From positions 4,520-68,519 of the forward strand of contig JBBQLG010000011.1 of the NCBI GenBank assembly GCA_038327655.1: a stretch of 64,000 bases of DNA, written 5' to 3'. Below, piece after piece: positions 33,435 through 41,941 of this stretch; position 1 is the stretch's first letter; each line of letters begins with the position of its first letter. The stretch is from JBBQLG01 sp038327655. GTDB taxonomy: Bacteria > Bacteroidota > Bacteroidia > Cytophagales > Spirosomataceae. The notes beneath the pieces were generated by a model that was not told the DNA's origin, did not search any database, and was given only the letters and a program-made list of their open reading frames with translations. The position numbers were made by a program, and so were the translations under genes.

Positions 33435-35321
33435 ATGAAAATGCCGTTTAACTACCTACTGATCTGTTTGTGGCTTCTTACTGACGCGGCAACGGGGTAC
33501 GCCCAAACGCTGATGAACGTGGGGGGACGCCACCGGCAGAGCCTGAACGGCAAGTGGCAGTACCTGATGGACCCGTTCGATTCAGGCTTTTACGATTACC
33601 GCTATAAGGAAAATCCCAACGGCTATTTTAAAGCCGCCAAACCCACGGGCAAGACCGATTTCGTGGAGTATGGCTTCGATCCGGGTCGTCAGCTCAACGT
33701 ACCGGGCGACTGGAATTCGCAGGACCCGAAACTACTTTACTACGAGGGGGCCGTCTGGTACCATCGCCGGTTTACAGCCCAGCGGAAGGCCGGCCAACAA
33801 TACTGGCTCCACTTCGGCGCGGTCAACTATGCCGCCACGGTGTATGTGAACGGCCAGAAAGTAGGCAGCCACGCCGGGGGATTTACGCCCTTCGCTTTCG
33901 ACGTGAGCCGGTACCTCACCGATGGCGATAATATGGTAGTGGTGCGGGCCGACAACCGCCGGACAACCGACCAACTACCAACCGTCAACTACGACTGGTG
34001 GAACTACGGTGGCATCACCCGCGACGTGGACCTGATCGAAGTAGCCGACACCCACATTGTCGATTATCAGGTTCAACTGGCCAAAAACAGCCCGAACCGG
34101 GTGGCAGGCTGGGTTCGGCTGAACAAACCCACGGCAAATCAAGCCGTAACCGTTAAGATTGCGGGAACTGACATCAGCTACCAGACCAAAACGGACGCTA
34201 CGGGTATGGCACCCGTTAACTTCGACTGGCCCGCCCGCAAAGGGAGTTCTCCGGCAATCCGGTACTGGTCGCCTGAATCGCCGAATCTGTATTCGGTCAC
34301 CATTCAGTCGGCGTCGGATACGATTCAGGAACGGATCGGGTTTCGGACGCTGAGTGTTGTCGGGACGGACATACTGCTCAACGGCAAATCCATTTTTATG
34401 CGGGGCGTCTGTCTGCACGAAGAAGTGCCGCAGCGGGCCGGGCGGGCCTATTCGGATGCCGACGCGCGGATGCTGCTGACATGGGCGAAGGAGATGGGCT
34501 GTAATTTTGTCCGGCTGGCCCACTACCCGCACAACGAGAACATGACCCGCGTGGCCGATGAACTGGGTATGCTGCTCTGGTCGGAAATTCCCGTGTATTG
34601 GACCGTGCAGTTCGACTCGCCGACCGTGCTTAAACTGGCCCAGACGCAGTTGACCGAAAACATCAACCGCGACCGGAACCGGGCCAGTGTTGCGCTCTGG
34701 TCGGTGGCCAACGAAACGCCCATCAGCCCCACGCGCACCAAATTTCTGGTCGAACTGGTGCGTACGGTTCGGTCGCTGGACAGCACGCGGCTCGTGACGG
34801 CTGCCCTCGAACCCACCCGCAACGATCAGGTCGGGCTGGTGCTCGACGATCCCCTGGGGGCTTCCCTCGACGTGATGGGTATGAATGAATATTTGGGCTG
34901 GTACGCGCCCTGGCAGACGCAGTTCGACACCATGACCTGGAAAACACCCTACCAAAAACCGCTCATCGTCACGGAGTTCGGGGCCGAAGCGCTGTATGGC
35001 AATCACGGTCCGGCCGACGTGGCCAGTAGCTGGAGCGAAGAGTTTCAGGAAAAGGTGTACCGGCAGCAGGTGGCGATGCTGAAGCGGGTACCTTTTCTGC
35101 GGGGCACGGCCCCCTGGATTCTGGCCGATTTTCGGTCGCCCAAGCGCAACCTGCCGCAGTTTCAGGACGGCTGGAATCGCAAAGGGCTGCTGTCGGAGCA
35201 GGGACAACCCAAGAAAGCCTATTTTGTCATGCAGGATTATTACCGTCAGATGGCCGAAAAGTGGGCTTCTCCCGCGCCGGGTGGAGTGCCATCAGCGACT
35301 AAACGCAGTCAATCGAAATAA
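33435..35321 (+). CDS. GH2 family glycoside hydrolase (beta-glucuronidase/galactosidase-like)
   Basis: A 628-residue secreted glycosidase with signal peptide (cleavage near GYAQ). Order: sugar-binding beta-sandwich (about 30-210), Ig-like middle domain (about 210-310, closing in IQERIGFRTLSV) and TIM barrel (310-610). The barrel opens with the classic GH2 segment LLNGKSIFMRGVCLHEEVP and CNFVRLAHYPHNE. The acid/base Glu is in WSVANETPISP and the nucleophile Glu in LIVTEFGAEAL. The length fits beta-glucuronidase-type members; a hexuronide or galactoside would be the expected substrate. It lies 24 nt before the esterase-like gene. Confidence 0.92.
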   Translation: MKMPFNYLLICLWLLTDAATGYAQTLMNVGGRHRQSLNGKWQYLMDPFDSGFYDYRYKENPNGYFKAAKPTGKTDFVEYGFDPGRQLNVPGDWNSQDPKLLYYEGAVWYHRRFTAQRKAGQQYWLHFGAVNYAATVYVNGQKVGSHAGGFTPFAFDVSRYLTDGDNMVVVRADNRRTTDQLPTVNYDWWNYGGITRDVDLIEVADTHIVDYQVQLAKNSPNRVAGWVRLNKPTANQAVTVKIAGTDISYQTKTDATGMAPVNFDWPARKGSSPAIRYWSPESPNLYSVTIQSASDTIQERIGFRTLSVVGTDILLNGKSIFMRGVCLHEEVPQRAGRAYSDADARMLLTWAKEMGCNFVRLAHYPHNENMTRVADELGMLLWSEIPVYWTVQFDSPTVLKLAQTQLTENINRDRNRASVALWSVANETPISPTRTKFLVELVRTVRSLDSTRLVTAALEPTRNDQVGLVLDDPLGASLDVMGMNEYLGWYAPWQTQFDTMTWKTPYQKPLIVTEFGAEALYGNHGPADVASSWSEEFQEKVYRQQVAMLKRVPFLRGTAPWILADFRSPKRNLPQFQDGWNRKGLLSEQGQPKKAYFVMQDYYRQMAEKWASPAPGGVPSATKRSQSK

Positions 35322-35345
35322 CGTAATTCACCATCGAACAGCCGT

Positions 35346-36260
35346 ATGAACTATAACCCGGTTAGGAGTACGTCCTTCGTTGCTTGCCGACTGCTGGCGG
35401 TCGGTCTGCTGGTTGGCGCAGCATCCCATTTAACGTTGGCGCAGACGGCGCCGGTGCAGATTTCGCTTTGGCCGAATGGCGCGCCCGGTTTTGAGAACCG
35501 GAAGAATGAACCGGAACAGGCAAAGGATTATTGGGTGAAGAACATTAACAACCCGTCCATCACGATTTACCTGCCACCGAAGGATAAAGCCACGGGGGCG
35601 GCCGTGTTGATCTGCCCCGGCGGGGGCCATCGGGAGTTGGTCTTTAACGCGGAGGGTGTGCAACCGGCCCAGTTTCTGAACAGCATCGGCGTGGCCGCTT
35701 TTGTGCTTAAATACCGGCTGGCGCGGGAACCCAACACGCCGTATTCGTTGGATAAGGCTCCGCGTGAAGATGCCTACCGGGCCATGCGGCTCATTCGCAG
35801 CAAAGCCACGGAGTACGGCATCGACCCCAACCGGCTGGGAATGCTGGGGTTCTCGGCCGGGGGCGAAGTCGTGGAAATGGTGGCCTACGCACCCGGCAAC
35901 GGCCAGCCCGACGCGCCGGATCCGGTGGACCGACTGAATGGAAAACCCAATTTTCAGATGCTGATTTACCCCGGTCCGCTGGGGGTACCCGAAACGGTTC
36001 CGGCCGATGCGCCCCCCGCCTTTATGCTGGCGGCCAATGACGATGTGTGCTGCTCCGGGCCGGTGGTCAGTTTGCTGCAACGGTACCGGGCGGCCAATGT
36101 GCCCATCGAAATTCACGTGTACGCACAGGGGAAACACGGCTTCAACATGGGCGACCGGTCCAAACTGAAGTCGATCAATACATGGCCGCAGCGCATGGCC
36201 GACTGGATGAACGATACCAACCTGCTGACGCCTTCAACCGGCAAAACTGCAACCAAGTAA
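35346..36260 (+). CDS. Alpha/beta hydrolase, secreted carbohydrate-esterase-like
   Basis: A 304-residue exported hydrolase with signal peptide (LAVGLLVGAASHLTLAQ). The oxyanion-forming motif CPGGGHRELV is near 94-103, the nucleophile Ser in LGFSAGGEVVEM near 178, an acidic residue in LAANDDVCCSG, and the His in QGKHGFNMGDR. These match the acetyl/feruloyl-esterase-like family that removes ester groups from plant polysaccharides. Operon position right after the GH2 gene supports a carbohydrate role. Confidence 0.87.
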   Translation: MNYNPVRSTSFVACRLLAVGLLVGAASHLTLAQTAPVQISLWPNGAPGFENRKNEPEQAKDYWVKNINNPSITIYLPPKDKATGAAVLICPGGGHRELVFNAEGVQPAQFLNSIGVAAFVLKYRLAREPNTPYSLDKAPREDAYRAMRLIRSKATEYGIDPNRLGMLGFSAGGEVVEMVAYAPGNGQPDAPDPVDRLNGKPNFQMLIYPGPLGVPETVPADAPPAFMLAANDDVCCSGPVVSLLQRYRAANVPIEIHVYAQGKHGFNMGDRSKLKSINTWPQRMADWMNDTNLLTPSTGKTATK

Positions 36261-36357
36261 ACGGTACCGCGTGCGTAGATGAATTAGAAGTAGTTGAGTA
36301 GATTAATCTGCTTTTTATGTCAATAAACAGCTATCAACGTTTAGGCGTAGCATCAAT

Positions 36358-36891
36358 ATGATCCAAAGACGAGTTGCCCTGAAACAAATGGCCATAGCCG
36401 CCGGAAGCCTGATCGCGCTCCCGGCCTGGGCCAACGGCTGGACATCAGCCTTGGCACAACCCGTAAAGCCTTTCCTGTCGTCGGGGCATGTTGCGTTGCT
36501 GACTGCCATCGCCGACACCTTCATTCCAGCCTCCGACACGCCCGGTGCCACCGCCCTGGGGGTTCCCGCATTTATTCAGCGAATGCTGGAAGACTGCTAT
36601 GAAGCACCCGTTCAGGAAGCCGTAAAAAGCGGTTTGGCTGCGGTCGAAACCCTCGCCGGTGCTACGTACGGGAAACCGTTCGCCACCGGCGACGCCACCC
36701 AGCGACAGGCCGTATTGACTCAGTTAGAAAAGGCCGATGAACCCGCCCGCCGGGACTTCGTTTCGCTGATTAAAAACCTCACGATTCAGGGCTACACCAC
36801 CTCCGAATACGTGATGACGAAGCACCTGAATTACGTCATGGCCCCCGGCCATTACTACGGTTGTGTGGCGGCTCCTCTGGCTGGTAAATAA
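36358..36891 (+). CDS. Gluconate 2-dehydrogenase subunit 3 family protein (Tat signal)
   Basis: A 177-residue small subunit with Tat-like leader IQRRVALKQMAIAAGS and cleavage near AWANG. The body has LLTAIADTFIPASDTPGATALGV and, near the end, TIQGYTTSEYVMTKHLNYV, matching the paralogue at 11284. It is probably the chaperone and export partner of the GMC protein encoded 20 nt downstream. Confidence 0.88.
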   Translation: MIQRRVALKQMAIAAGSLIALPAWANGWTSALAQPVKPFLSSGHVALLTAIADTFIPASDTPGATALGVPAFIQRMLEDCYEAPVQEAVKSGLAAVETLAGATYGKPFATGDATQRQAVLTQLEKADEPARRDFVSLIKNLTIQGYTTSEYVMTKHLNYVMAPGHYYGCVAAPLAGK

Positions 36892-36911
36892 ACCTGTATT
36901 CCAACATCAAC

Positions 36912-38633
36912 ATGGCAAATTTTGCAATTGATGCCGTCAAGGCACAGACCTACGACGCCATCGTGATTGGCTCGGGCATCAGCGGAGGCTGGGCCGCTAA
37001 AGAACTCTGCGAAAAGGGACTGAAAACATTGGTGCTTGAGCGGGGCCGCGACGTAAAACACGGCGTCGATTACCCAACGGCAAACCTGAACCCCTGGGAG
37101 TTTCCGCACCGGGGTCAGGTACCCATCGACACCCGCGCCGAATACGGCAACATCCGGTCGTTCATGCGGGAAGAAACCCTGCAATGGGCCATCAAACCCG
37201 ATGAGCAGCCGTTCGTCGAGGAAAAACCCTTCACCTGGACGCGGGGCTACCACGTCGGCGGCAAGTCGCTGCTGTGGGCGCGGCAAACCCAGCGGTGGAG
37301 CGACTTTGATTACGAAGGCCCCGTCCGCGATGGATTCGCCGTCGACTGGCCCATTCGCTACAAAGACATCGCGCCCTGGTACAGCCACGTCGAGAAGTTT
37401 TCGGGCATTTCCGGCAACAAAGATGGCCTGCCGCACCTGCCCGACGGAGAGTTTCTGCCACCCATCGAACTGAACTGCATCGAATCGCACCTGCAGGGCG
37501 TTATCGCCAAAAAATACACCGACCGGCAACTGATTCAGGGCCGGTGTGCGCACCTCACCAAGCCCCAACCCGTTCACTATCAGCAGGGCCGGGCGCAGTG
37601 CATGCATCGGAACCTTTGCAATCGTGGCTGTCCGCTGGGTGGGTATTTCAGCAGTAATGCCTCTACCCTGCCGTGGGCGGCCAACACCGGCAACCTGACC
37701 CTGCGGCCGGACTCCGTAGTGCATTCGGTTATCTACGATGAGAAATTGGGCAAAGCATCCGGTGTTCGCGTAATCGACGCCCATACGATGCAAATGACGG
37801 AGTATTACGCCAAAATCATCTTCGTGAATGCATCCGCGCTGAACAGTAACCTGATTTTGCTGAACTCCATCTCGAACCGGTTCCCCAACGGTCTGGGTAA
37901 CGACAGCGGTTTGCTCGGTAAATACATCGCCTGGCACAACTACCGGGGTAAAATCTCGGCACAGTACGACGGCTTTACCGACAAGACGACCGACGGCAAA
38001 AACCCCAGCAACGGCTATATTCCCCGTTTCCGCAACGTCCAGAAACAAGAAACGAGCGGTCCGGCGTCCCGGTTTTTGCGGGGCTACGCAACGGGTATCG
38101 GTGGCGGGCGGGGCATGGCGCAAAACCGCGACGGCATGGGCCTGGAGTTGAAAGAACACCTGCTAAACCCTGGGTTAGGCCCCTGGAACATCAGTGGCTG
38201 GATGCAGGGCGAAACCGTACCCCTCGAAAAAAACCACGTCCGTCTCGATCCTGGCTTAAAGGATAAGTACGGCATCCCGCAACTGATCACCTCGGCGGGC
38301 TGGTCGGAAAACGACGATAAAATGGCGAAGGATTTTCTGGAGCAGATGACAGAGATGTTTACCCTGGCCGGTTTTAAAAACATCAACGCTGTGGATACGC
38401 ATTCCAATCCGGGTTCGGACATCCACGAAATGGGGGGCGTTCGGATGGGCCTTGACCCGAAAACGTCGCTGCTGAACAAGTGGAACCAACTCCACGCCTG
38501 CAAAAACGTGTTCGTGACCGATGGAGCCTGCATGACTTCGACGGGTACGCAAAATCCGTCGCTGACGTACATGGCCCTCACGGCGCGGGCCGCGAATTAT
38601 GCCGTCGGCGAGATGAAAAAGAAGAATCTCTGA
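36912..38633 (+). CDS. GMC-family FAD oxidoreductase (glycoside/gluconate dehydrogenase-type large subunit)
   Basis: A 573-residue flavoprotein and paralogue of the one at 9484. The FAD motif IVIGSGISGGWAAKEL is near 18-33. The Cys cluster CMHRNLCNRGC near 229-239 keeps the C-x5-C-x3-C spacing of its paralogue and of iron-sulfur-binding FAD sugar dehydrogenases. The C-terminal domain has HEMGGVRMG (about 504) and TQNPSLTYMAL. There is no signal peptide, so export with the Tat-signal subunit is likely. Expected reaction: oxidation of a glycoside hydroxyl (probably C3) in the periplasm. No cytochrome c gene follows, so the electron acceptor must be encoded elsewhere. Confidence 0.88.
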   Translation: MANFAIDAVKAQTYDAIVIGSGISGGWAAKELCEKGLKTLVLERGRDVKHGVDYPTANLNPWEFPHRGQVPIDTRAEYGNIRSFMREETLQWAIKPDEQPFVEEKPFTWTRGYHVGGKSLLWARQTQRWSDFDYEGPVRDGFAVDWPIRYKDIAPWYSHVEKFSGISGNKDGLPHLPDGEFLPPIELNCIESHLQGVIAKKYTDRQLIQGRCAHLTKPQPVHYQQGRAQCMHRNLCNRGCPLGGYFSSNASTLPWAANTGNLTLRPDSVVHSVIYDEKLGKASGVRVIDAHTMQMTEYYAKIIFVNASALNSNLILLNSISNRFPNGLGNDSGLLGKYIAWHNYRGKISAQYDGFTDKTTDGKNPSNGYIPRFRNVQKQETSGPASRFLRGYATGIGGGRGMAQNRDGMGLELKEHLLNPGLGPWNISGWMQGETVPLEKNHVRLDPGLKDKYGIPQLITSAGWSENDDKMAKDFLEQMTEMFTLAGFKNINAVDTHSNPGSDIHEMGGVRMGLDPKTSLLNKWNQLHACKNVFVTDGACMTSTGTQNPSLTYMALTARAANYAVGEMKKKNL

Positions 38634-38649
38634 TTAATAGAGCGGCTAC

Positions 38650-38722
38650 GTTTGTCATCCTGAGGAACGAAGGATCTTAGAAGCCTAGTACCTAAGATCC
38701 TTCGTTCCTCAGGATGACAAAC
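38650..38722. repeat. Dispersed inverted repeat, copy A
   Basis: Perfect 31-nt arms (38650-38680 and 38692-38722) around an 11-nt loop. The outer part TTTGTCATCCTGA and inner part AAGGATCTTAG recur in copies at 45621 and 52454. It sits just after the GMC gene and may end that transcript. Confidence 0.92.
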
Positions 38723-38831
38723 GCTCAGGCCGGGTGGCCGGTGCCATGACAAACGTAATTGTCATTTTCAGGCTGCAAACTGAATTCCTGAGCAGTTTAC
38801 ACGTATCAACTATTTCTAAACCCGTCAACTT

Positions 38832-39728
38832 ATGATTAATCCGGCGTATCGCCTGTGCCTGTTACCAGCGTTGCTGCTCACGCTGACCCACGTGTCGGCG
38901 CAGTCGCGCAAATCGCTGTATTCGTTTCCGCTGGGCGTCGAATCATACACCTACCGGAACAGCTTTCCCAAAGATGTGGTCGCCACGTTGGACACCATCA
39001 AAATGCTGGGCTTCACCGAATTGGAGGGGGGCGTACCCAAAGGCATGACGGTGGAAGAATACCGGAAATTGCTGGATGAACGAGGCATAAAGGTCCCCTC
39101 GACCGGGGCGGGTTACGAGCAGATTGTGAAAGACCCGGACGCCGTTGTTCAGCGGGCTAAAGCGCTCGGTGCTTCGTACGTGATGGTCGCCTGGATTCCG
39201 CATCAGGGGAGCAACTTCACACTGGAGAACGCCAAAAAAGCCGCCGAAGACTTCGACCGGGTGGGCAAAGTGCTCAAAGACAATGGCCTCACCCTCTGCT
39301 ACCACAACCACGGCTACGAATTTCATCCGCTGACGGAGTTCCCGGAGACCGCCGGTACGGCAAAACCGGGCGAAACACTGTTCGACTACATCGCTCAGCA
39401 CACCAACCCGGACTACGTGTCGTTCGAGATGGACATTCTGTGGGCGCAGCACGGTGGGGCCGACCCGGTTAAACTGCTAAACAAATACGGCAGCCGCTGG
39501 AAACTGATGCACCTGAAAGACCTCAAAAAAGGGATAAAAGGCGATTTTAGCGGCAACACCCCCGCCGAGAACGATGTGGTGCTGGGTACGGGTCAGTTGG
39601 ATATGCCAGGGATTTTAAAAGCCGCGAAGAAGGTCGGCATCAAGCACTATTTCATTGAAGACGAGAGCAACTACGTCAGCACACAGGTACCCCAAAGTAT
39701 CGCTTACCTGAAAACATTGACGGAGTAA
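38832..39728 (+). CDS. Sugar phosphate isomerase/epimerase-like TIM-barrel protein, exported
   Basis: A 298-residue protein with a Sec signal peptide (LLPALLLTLTHVSAQ). The barrel shows YHNHGYEFHP (metal His), FEMDILWAQHGG and LMHLKDLKKG, then FIEDESN near the C-terminus. It is a paralogue of the Tat-exported member at 31858 but uses a different export route. Export to the periplasm and the neighbouring GMC pair suggest action on oxidised (keto) sugars rather than sugar phosphates. Confidence 0.87.
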   Translation: MINPAYRLCLLPALLLTLTHVSAQSRKSLYSFPLGVESYTYRNSFPKDVVATLDTIKMLGFTELEGGVPKGMTVEEYRKLLDERGIKVPSTGAGYEQIVKDPDAVVQRAKALGASYVMVAWIPHQGSNFTLENAKKAAEDFDRVGKVLKDNGLTLCYHNHGYEFHPLTEFPETAGTAKPGETLFDYIAQHTNPDYVSFEMDILWAQHGGADPVKLLNKYGSRWKLMHLKDLKKGIKGDFSGNTPAENDVVLGTGQLDMPGILKAAKKVGIKHYFIEDESNYVSTQVPQSIAYLKTLTE

Positions 39729-39764
39729 TCACGCGATGGCGTCGGGTCAACGGATTCGACGCCA

Positions 39765-40033
39765 TTATTTATCTTCATAATCCCCCTTCACGGAAATAAT
39801 GAGAATATCGGCGTTCTTATCAACCTTATAAACCAGCCGATGCTCGGCCGTAATACGCCGAGACCAGTATCCGGCGAGGTTTCCTTCGAGTGGTTCGGGT
39901 TTACCAATGCCCTCGAATGGGTGACGCCGAACGTCACGAATGACCTCGTAGAGTCGCTTGAAGATATTCTTGTTTAAATTGCCTAATCGGCATAATCATC
40001 GAATGAGTCCTGCTCAAAGATGGTGTTTTTCAT
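39765..40033 (-). pseudogene. Frameshifted Txe/YoeB-like toxin
   Basis: The minus strand starts with ATG at 40033 and reads KNTIFEQDSFDDYAD, then hits TAG. One frame over, the rest of a YoeB/Txe toxin continues without interruption: NLNKNIFKRLYEVIRDV, RHPFEGIGKPEPLEGNLAG, YWSRRITAEHRLVYKV, to a stop at 39765. The total is 269 nt, one base short of a whole frame, and the break falls where family members usually have a Trp codon. The C-terminus reads SVKGDY where active family members have a catalytic His before the Tyr, so the ribonuclease site also looks damaged. The ATG overlaps the antitoxin stop (ATGA). Confidence 0.85.
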
Positions 40034-40287
40034 TTGAGCAGGTTCAGCGAAAAATCATCGAACTGTTCGTCCGTCATCACAACCCGATTTTGGCCTGTTG
40101 CCAGATTGTGGGCGGCTTTTTCGAGACGGGCTACGTACTGATCTCTCGTTTCCGTTTGCGTGAGATCAAAATCTGTTGCGGTCGTGATAGTGATCTGAAG
40201 TTCCTTCGCGTTTTTAAAAAGGCGTTTGACCGATTCCAGAAACTCGGTATCTAATTCGTCTTTTCGGAGCGTAAATGTCGTTTCCAT
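40030..40287 (-). CDS. Antitoxin of a YefM/YoeB-type module
   Basis: An 85-residue protein encoded directly upstream of and overlapping the toxin remnant. The opening ETTFTLRKDELDTEFLESV and acidic middle part resemble the short antitoxins paired with Txe/YoeB-type toxins in Bacteroidota. The frame is fully intact although the toxin is not. Such antitoxins normally bind the toxin and repress their own promoter. Confidence 0.75.
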   Translation of the reverse strand: METTFTLRKDELDTEFLESVKRLFKNAKELQITITTATDFDLTQTETRDQYVARLEKAAHNLATGQNRVVMTDEQFDDFSLNLLK

Positions 40288-40332
40288 GATTCGCTGCGTT
40301 CGATTTATTCAGTAACAGATAAAAAGAAAAAC

Positions 40333-40926
40333 TTACGCGACCCGCTCGGGGTTTTCGCCGACAAACGCCCCCCATCCCCCTTTTTTGTTTTTCTTCCCCG
40401 ACGACGTTGACCGGGTTCCGGCCATCGAGTTGGCGTGAAAATGGTGGCAGATGGCAATGGCAACCGCGTCTGTGGCGTCGAAAAACTCCGGGTTAAGTTC
40501 TACGCCCAGCAGGTGCCCGACCATGTGCGACACCTGATCTTTGGAGGCATTGCCATTGCCGGTAACGGACAGTTTCACGCTCCGGGGCGCGTACTCGACA
40601 ATCGGAATGTTGCGCGAGAGGGCAGCCGCCATCGACACGCCCTGCGCCCGCCCAAGCTTGAGCATGGCCTGTACGTTCTTGCCGAAAAACGGATCTTCGA
40701 TGGCCATTTCGTCGGGCAGGTAGTCGTCAATTACCCGCAGGACGGTATCATAAAGTTTCTTCAGCTTCAGTTCATGGGTGCTATATTTGCTCAGATGAAC
40801 AACCCCGTATTGCAGCAGCGACATCTTGCCGTTCGTAATCTGAATCACGCCATAGCCGGCAACCTGCGTGCCGGGGTCGATGCCCAGAATGATCTTTTCG
40901 GCGGGAATGGCGGGAACGGTAAGCAT
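40333..40926 (-). CDS. ruvC: Holliday junction resolvase RuvC
   Basis: A 197-residue endonuclease that cuts Holliday junctions after RuvAB branch migration. The start MLTVPAIPAEKIILGIDPG at 40926 is chosen because the first catalytic Asp (GIDPGTQVAGYG) must lie close to the N-terminus; an in-frame extension to 41049 overlaps the divergent gene and lacks family sequence. The other acidic residues are Glu in MAIEDPFFGKN and the Asp pair in FDATDAVAIAICHH. The Lys/Gly-rich C-terminal tail (GKKNKKGGWG) is an add-on. Confidence 0.95.
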   Translation of the reverse strand: MLTVPAIPAEKIILGIDPGTQVAGYGVIQITNGKMSLLQYGVVHLSKYSTHELKLKKLYDTVLRVIDDYLPDEMAIEDPFFGKNVQAMLKLGRAQGVSMAAALSRNIPIVEYAPRSVKLSVTGNGNASKDQVSHMVGHLLGVELNPEFFDATDAVAIAICHHFHANSMAGTRSTSSGKKNKKGGWGAFVGENPERVA

Positions 40927-40948
40927 ATACGGGTGATTAAAGGGACGT

Positions 40949-41941
40949 ATGCAAAGTAACGATTTACGCGTCGATTCCGGGTCGTGGTGGCGCAAAAAAA
41001 TCCACTTGGGGCTAAAAATGGCCGTTTTTGCGCTGCTCTTGGGATACATCGCTTACCACCTGCGTCAGCAACCCATGTCGTTGCCGGGCATCTGGCACCA
41101 ACTCCAAACCGGCCTCACCAACCCCGGCTGGTTGGTGGCACTGGTGGCCCTGATGCCGGTGAACTGGGGGCTGGAAGCCCGAAAATGGCAGTTACTAACC
41201 CGACGCATCGAGCCCGTCAGCTTCGGTGCGGCTTACCGGGGGGTGCTGGCGGGAGTAACGCTCGGCTTTATGTTACCCATGTTGGCGGGTGATGCCATTG
41301 GACGGGTACTTTCACTGCAAAGCCGTAGCCGGGCCATAGCCGTAGGGGCTTCATTGGTGTCGGGTGGGTTGCAGTTTCTGGCCGCGCTGCTCATGGGTAC
41401 CATTGCCTGGGGTTACCACCTGCTGACGGTACCCGCCCGGAACCAGCCGACCAGTTGGGGACTGTTCAGTGCATTCTGCCTTGTTTTATTACTGGGTTTT
41501 TTGGCAGCCGGTTGGCGGCACCGGTTACGGAACTGGCCGGGGGACAGGAAGTGGATTCAGAAACTACAGCCTTACTGGCGCATCGCCACGGACTATTCAA
41601 TCGCCGAATTAAGCATCGCCTTCGGCCTGGCCATTCTGCGCCACCTGACATTTTCTCTGCAATTTTATCTGGCCCTGCGGCTGTACAGCATTAGTTTAAC
41701 GCCCGGCCCCATGCTATCCGGCATCGGTCTGGTCTTTCTGGCCAAAACCATCACGCCCGCCTTTACGTTTCTGAGCGATCTGGGCGTGCGCGAAGCGGCT
41801 GCCCTGTGGGTATTCGCACCGTATCACCTGTCGGCCACCTTGCTACTATCGGCCACCTTCACGCTTTGGCTCACCAATGTGCTGGCCCCCGTGCTGATGG
41901 GTTTAGCCGCCGTGTGGCATTTGCGACTGACAACCAAATGA
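40949..41941 (+). CDS. Lysylphosphatidylglycerol synthase TM-region/flippase-like membrane protein
   Basis: A 330-residue polytopic inner-membrane protein with about eight helices (for example MAVFALLLGYIAYHL and LGFMLPMLAGDAIGR). It belongs to the UPF0104/LPG_synthase_TM group that includes the flippase half of MprF and proteins tied to lipid-linked sugars. It has no synthase domain. It is the first gene of a plus-strand glycan cluster and its stop overlaps the next ATG by 4 nt (ATGA at 41938-41941), so it is made together with the following glycosyltransferase. Confidence 0.82.
   Translation: MQSNDLRVDSGSWWRKKIHLGLKMAVFALLLGYIAYHLRQQPMSLPGIWHQLQTGLTNPGWLVALVALMPVNWGLEARKWQLLTRRIEPVSFGAAYRGVLAGVTLGFMLPMLAGDAIGRVLSLQSRSRAIAVGASLVSGGLQFLAALLMGTIAWGYHLLTVPARNQPTSWGLFSAFCLVLLLGFLAAGWRHRLRNWPGDRKWIQKLQPYWRIATDYSIAELSIAFGLAILRHLTFSLQFYLALRLYSISLTPGPMLSGIGLVFLAKTITPAFTFLSDLGVREAAALWVFAPYHLSATLLLSATFTLWLTNVLAPVLMGLAAVWHLRLTTK

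Noticed and set aside
33975..35207. 410-codon open frame on the minus strand across the GH2 gene
   Set aside because: It is antisense to a well-supported glycosidase, has Arg/His/Pro-rich composition typical of shadow frames in GC-rich DNA, and shows no domain.
36855..38159. 434-codon open frame on the minus strand across the GMC gene
   Set aside because: Antisense shadow of a clear flavoprotein gene; no family sequence, no credible start context.
31858..39728. Classic Sus-type polysaccharide utilisation locus
   Set aside because: No SusC/SusD pair, no ECF sigma/anti-sigma or hybrid sensor is present in or near the locus.
39980..40000. Programmed ribosomal frameshift in the toxin gene
   Set aside because: No slippery heptamer or stimulating structure is seen at GCC-GAT-TAG, and the conserved Trp codon is lost, so mutation is the simpler reading.
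40927..41049. Longer RuvC form
   Set aside because: It would overlap the divergent membrane-protein gene and put extra residues before the catalytic Asp, unlike all RuvC proteins.
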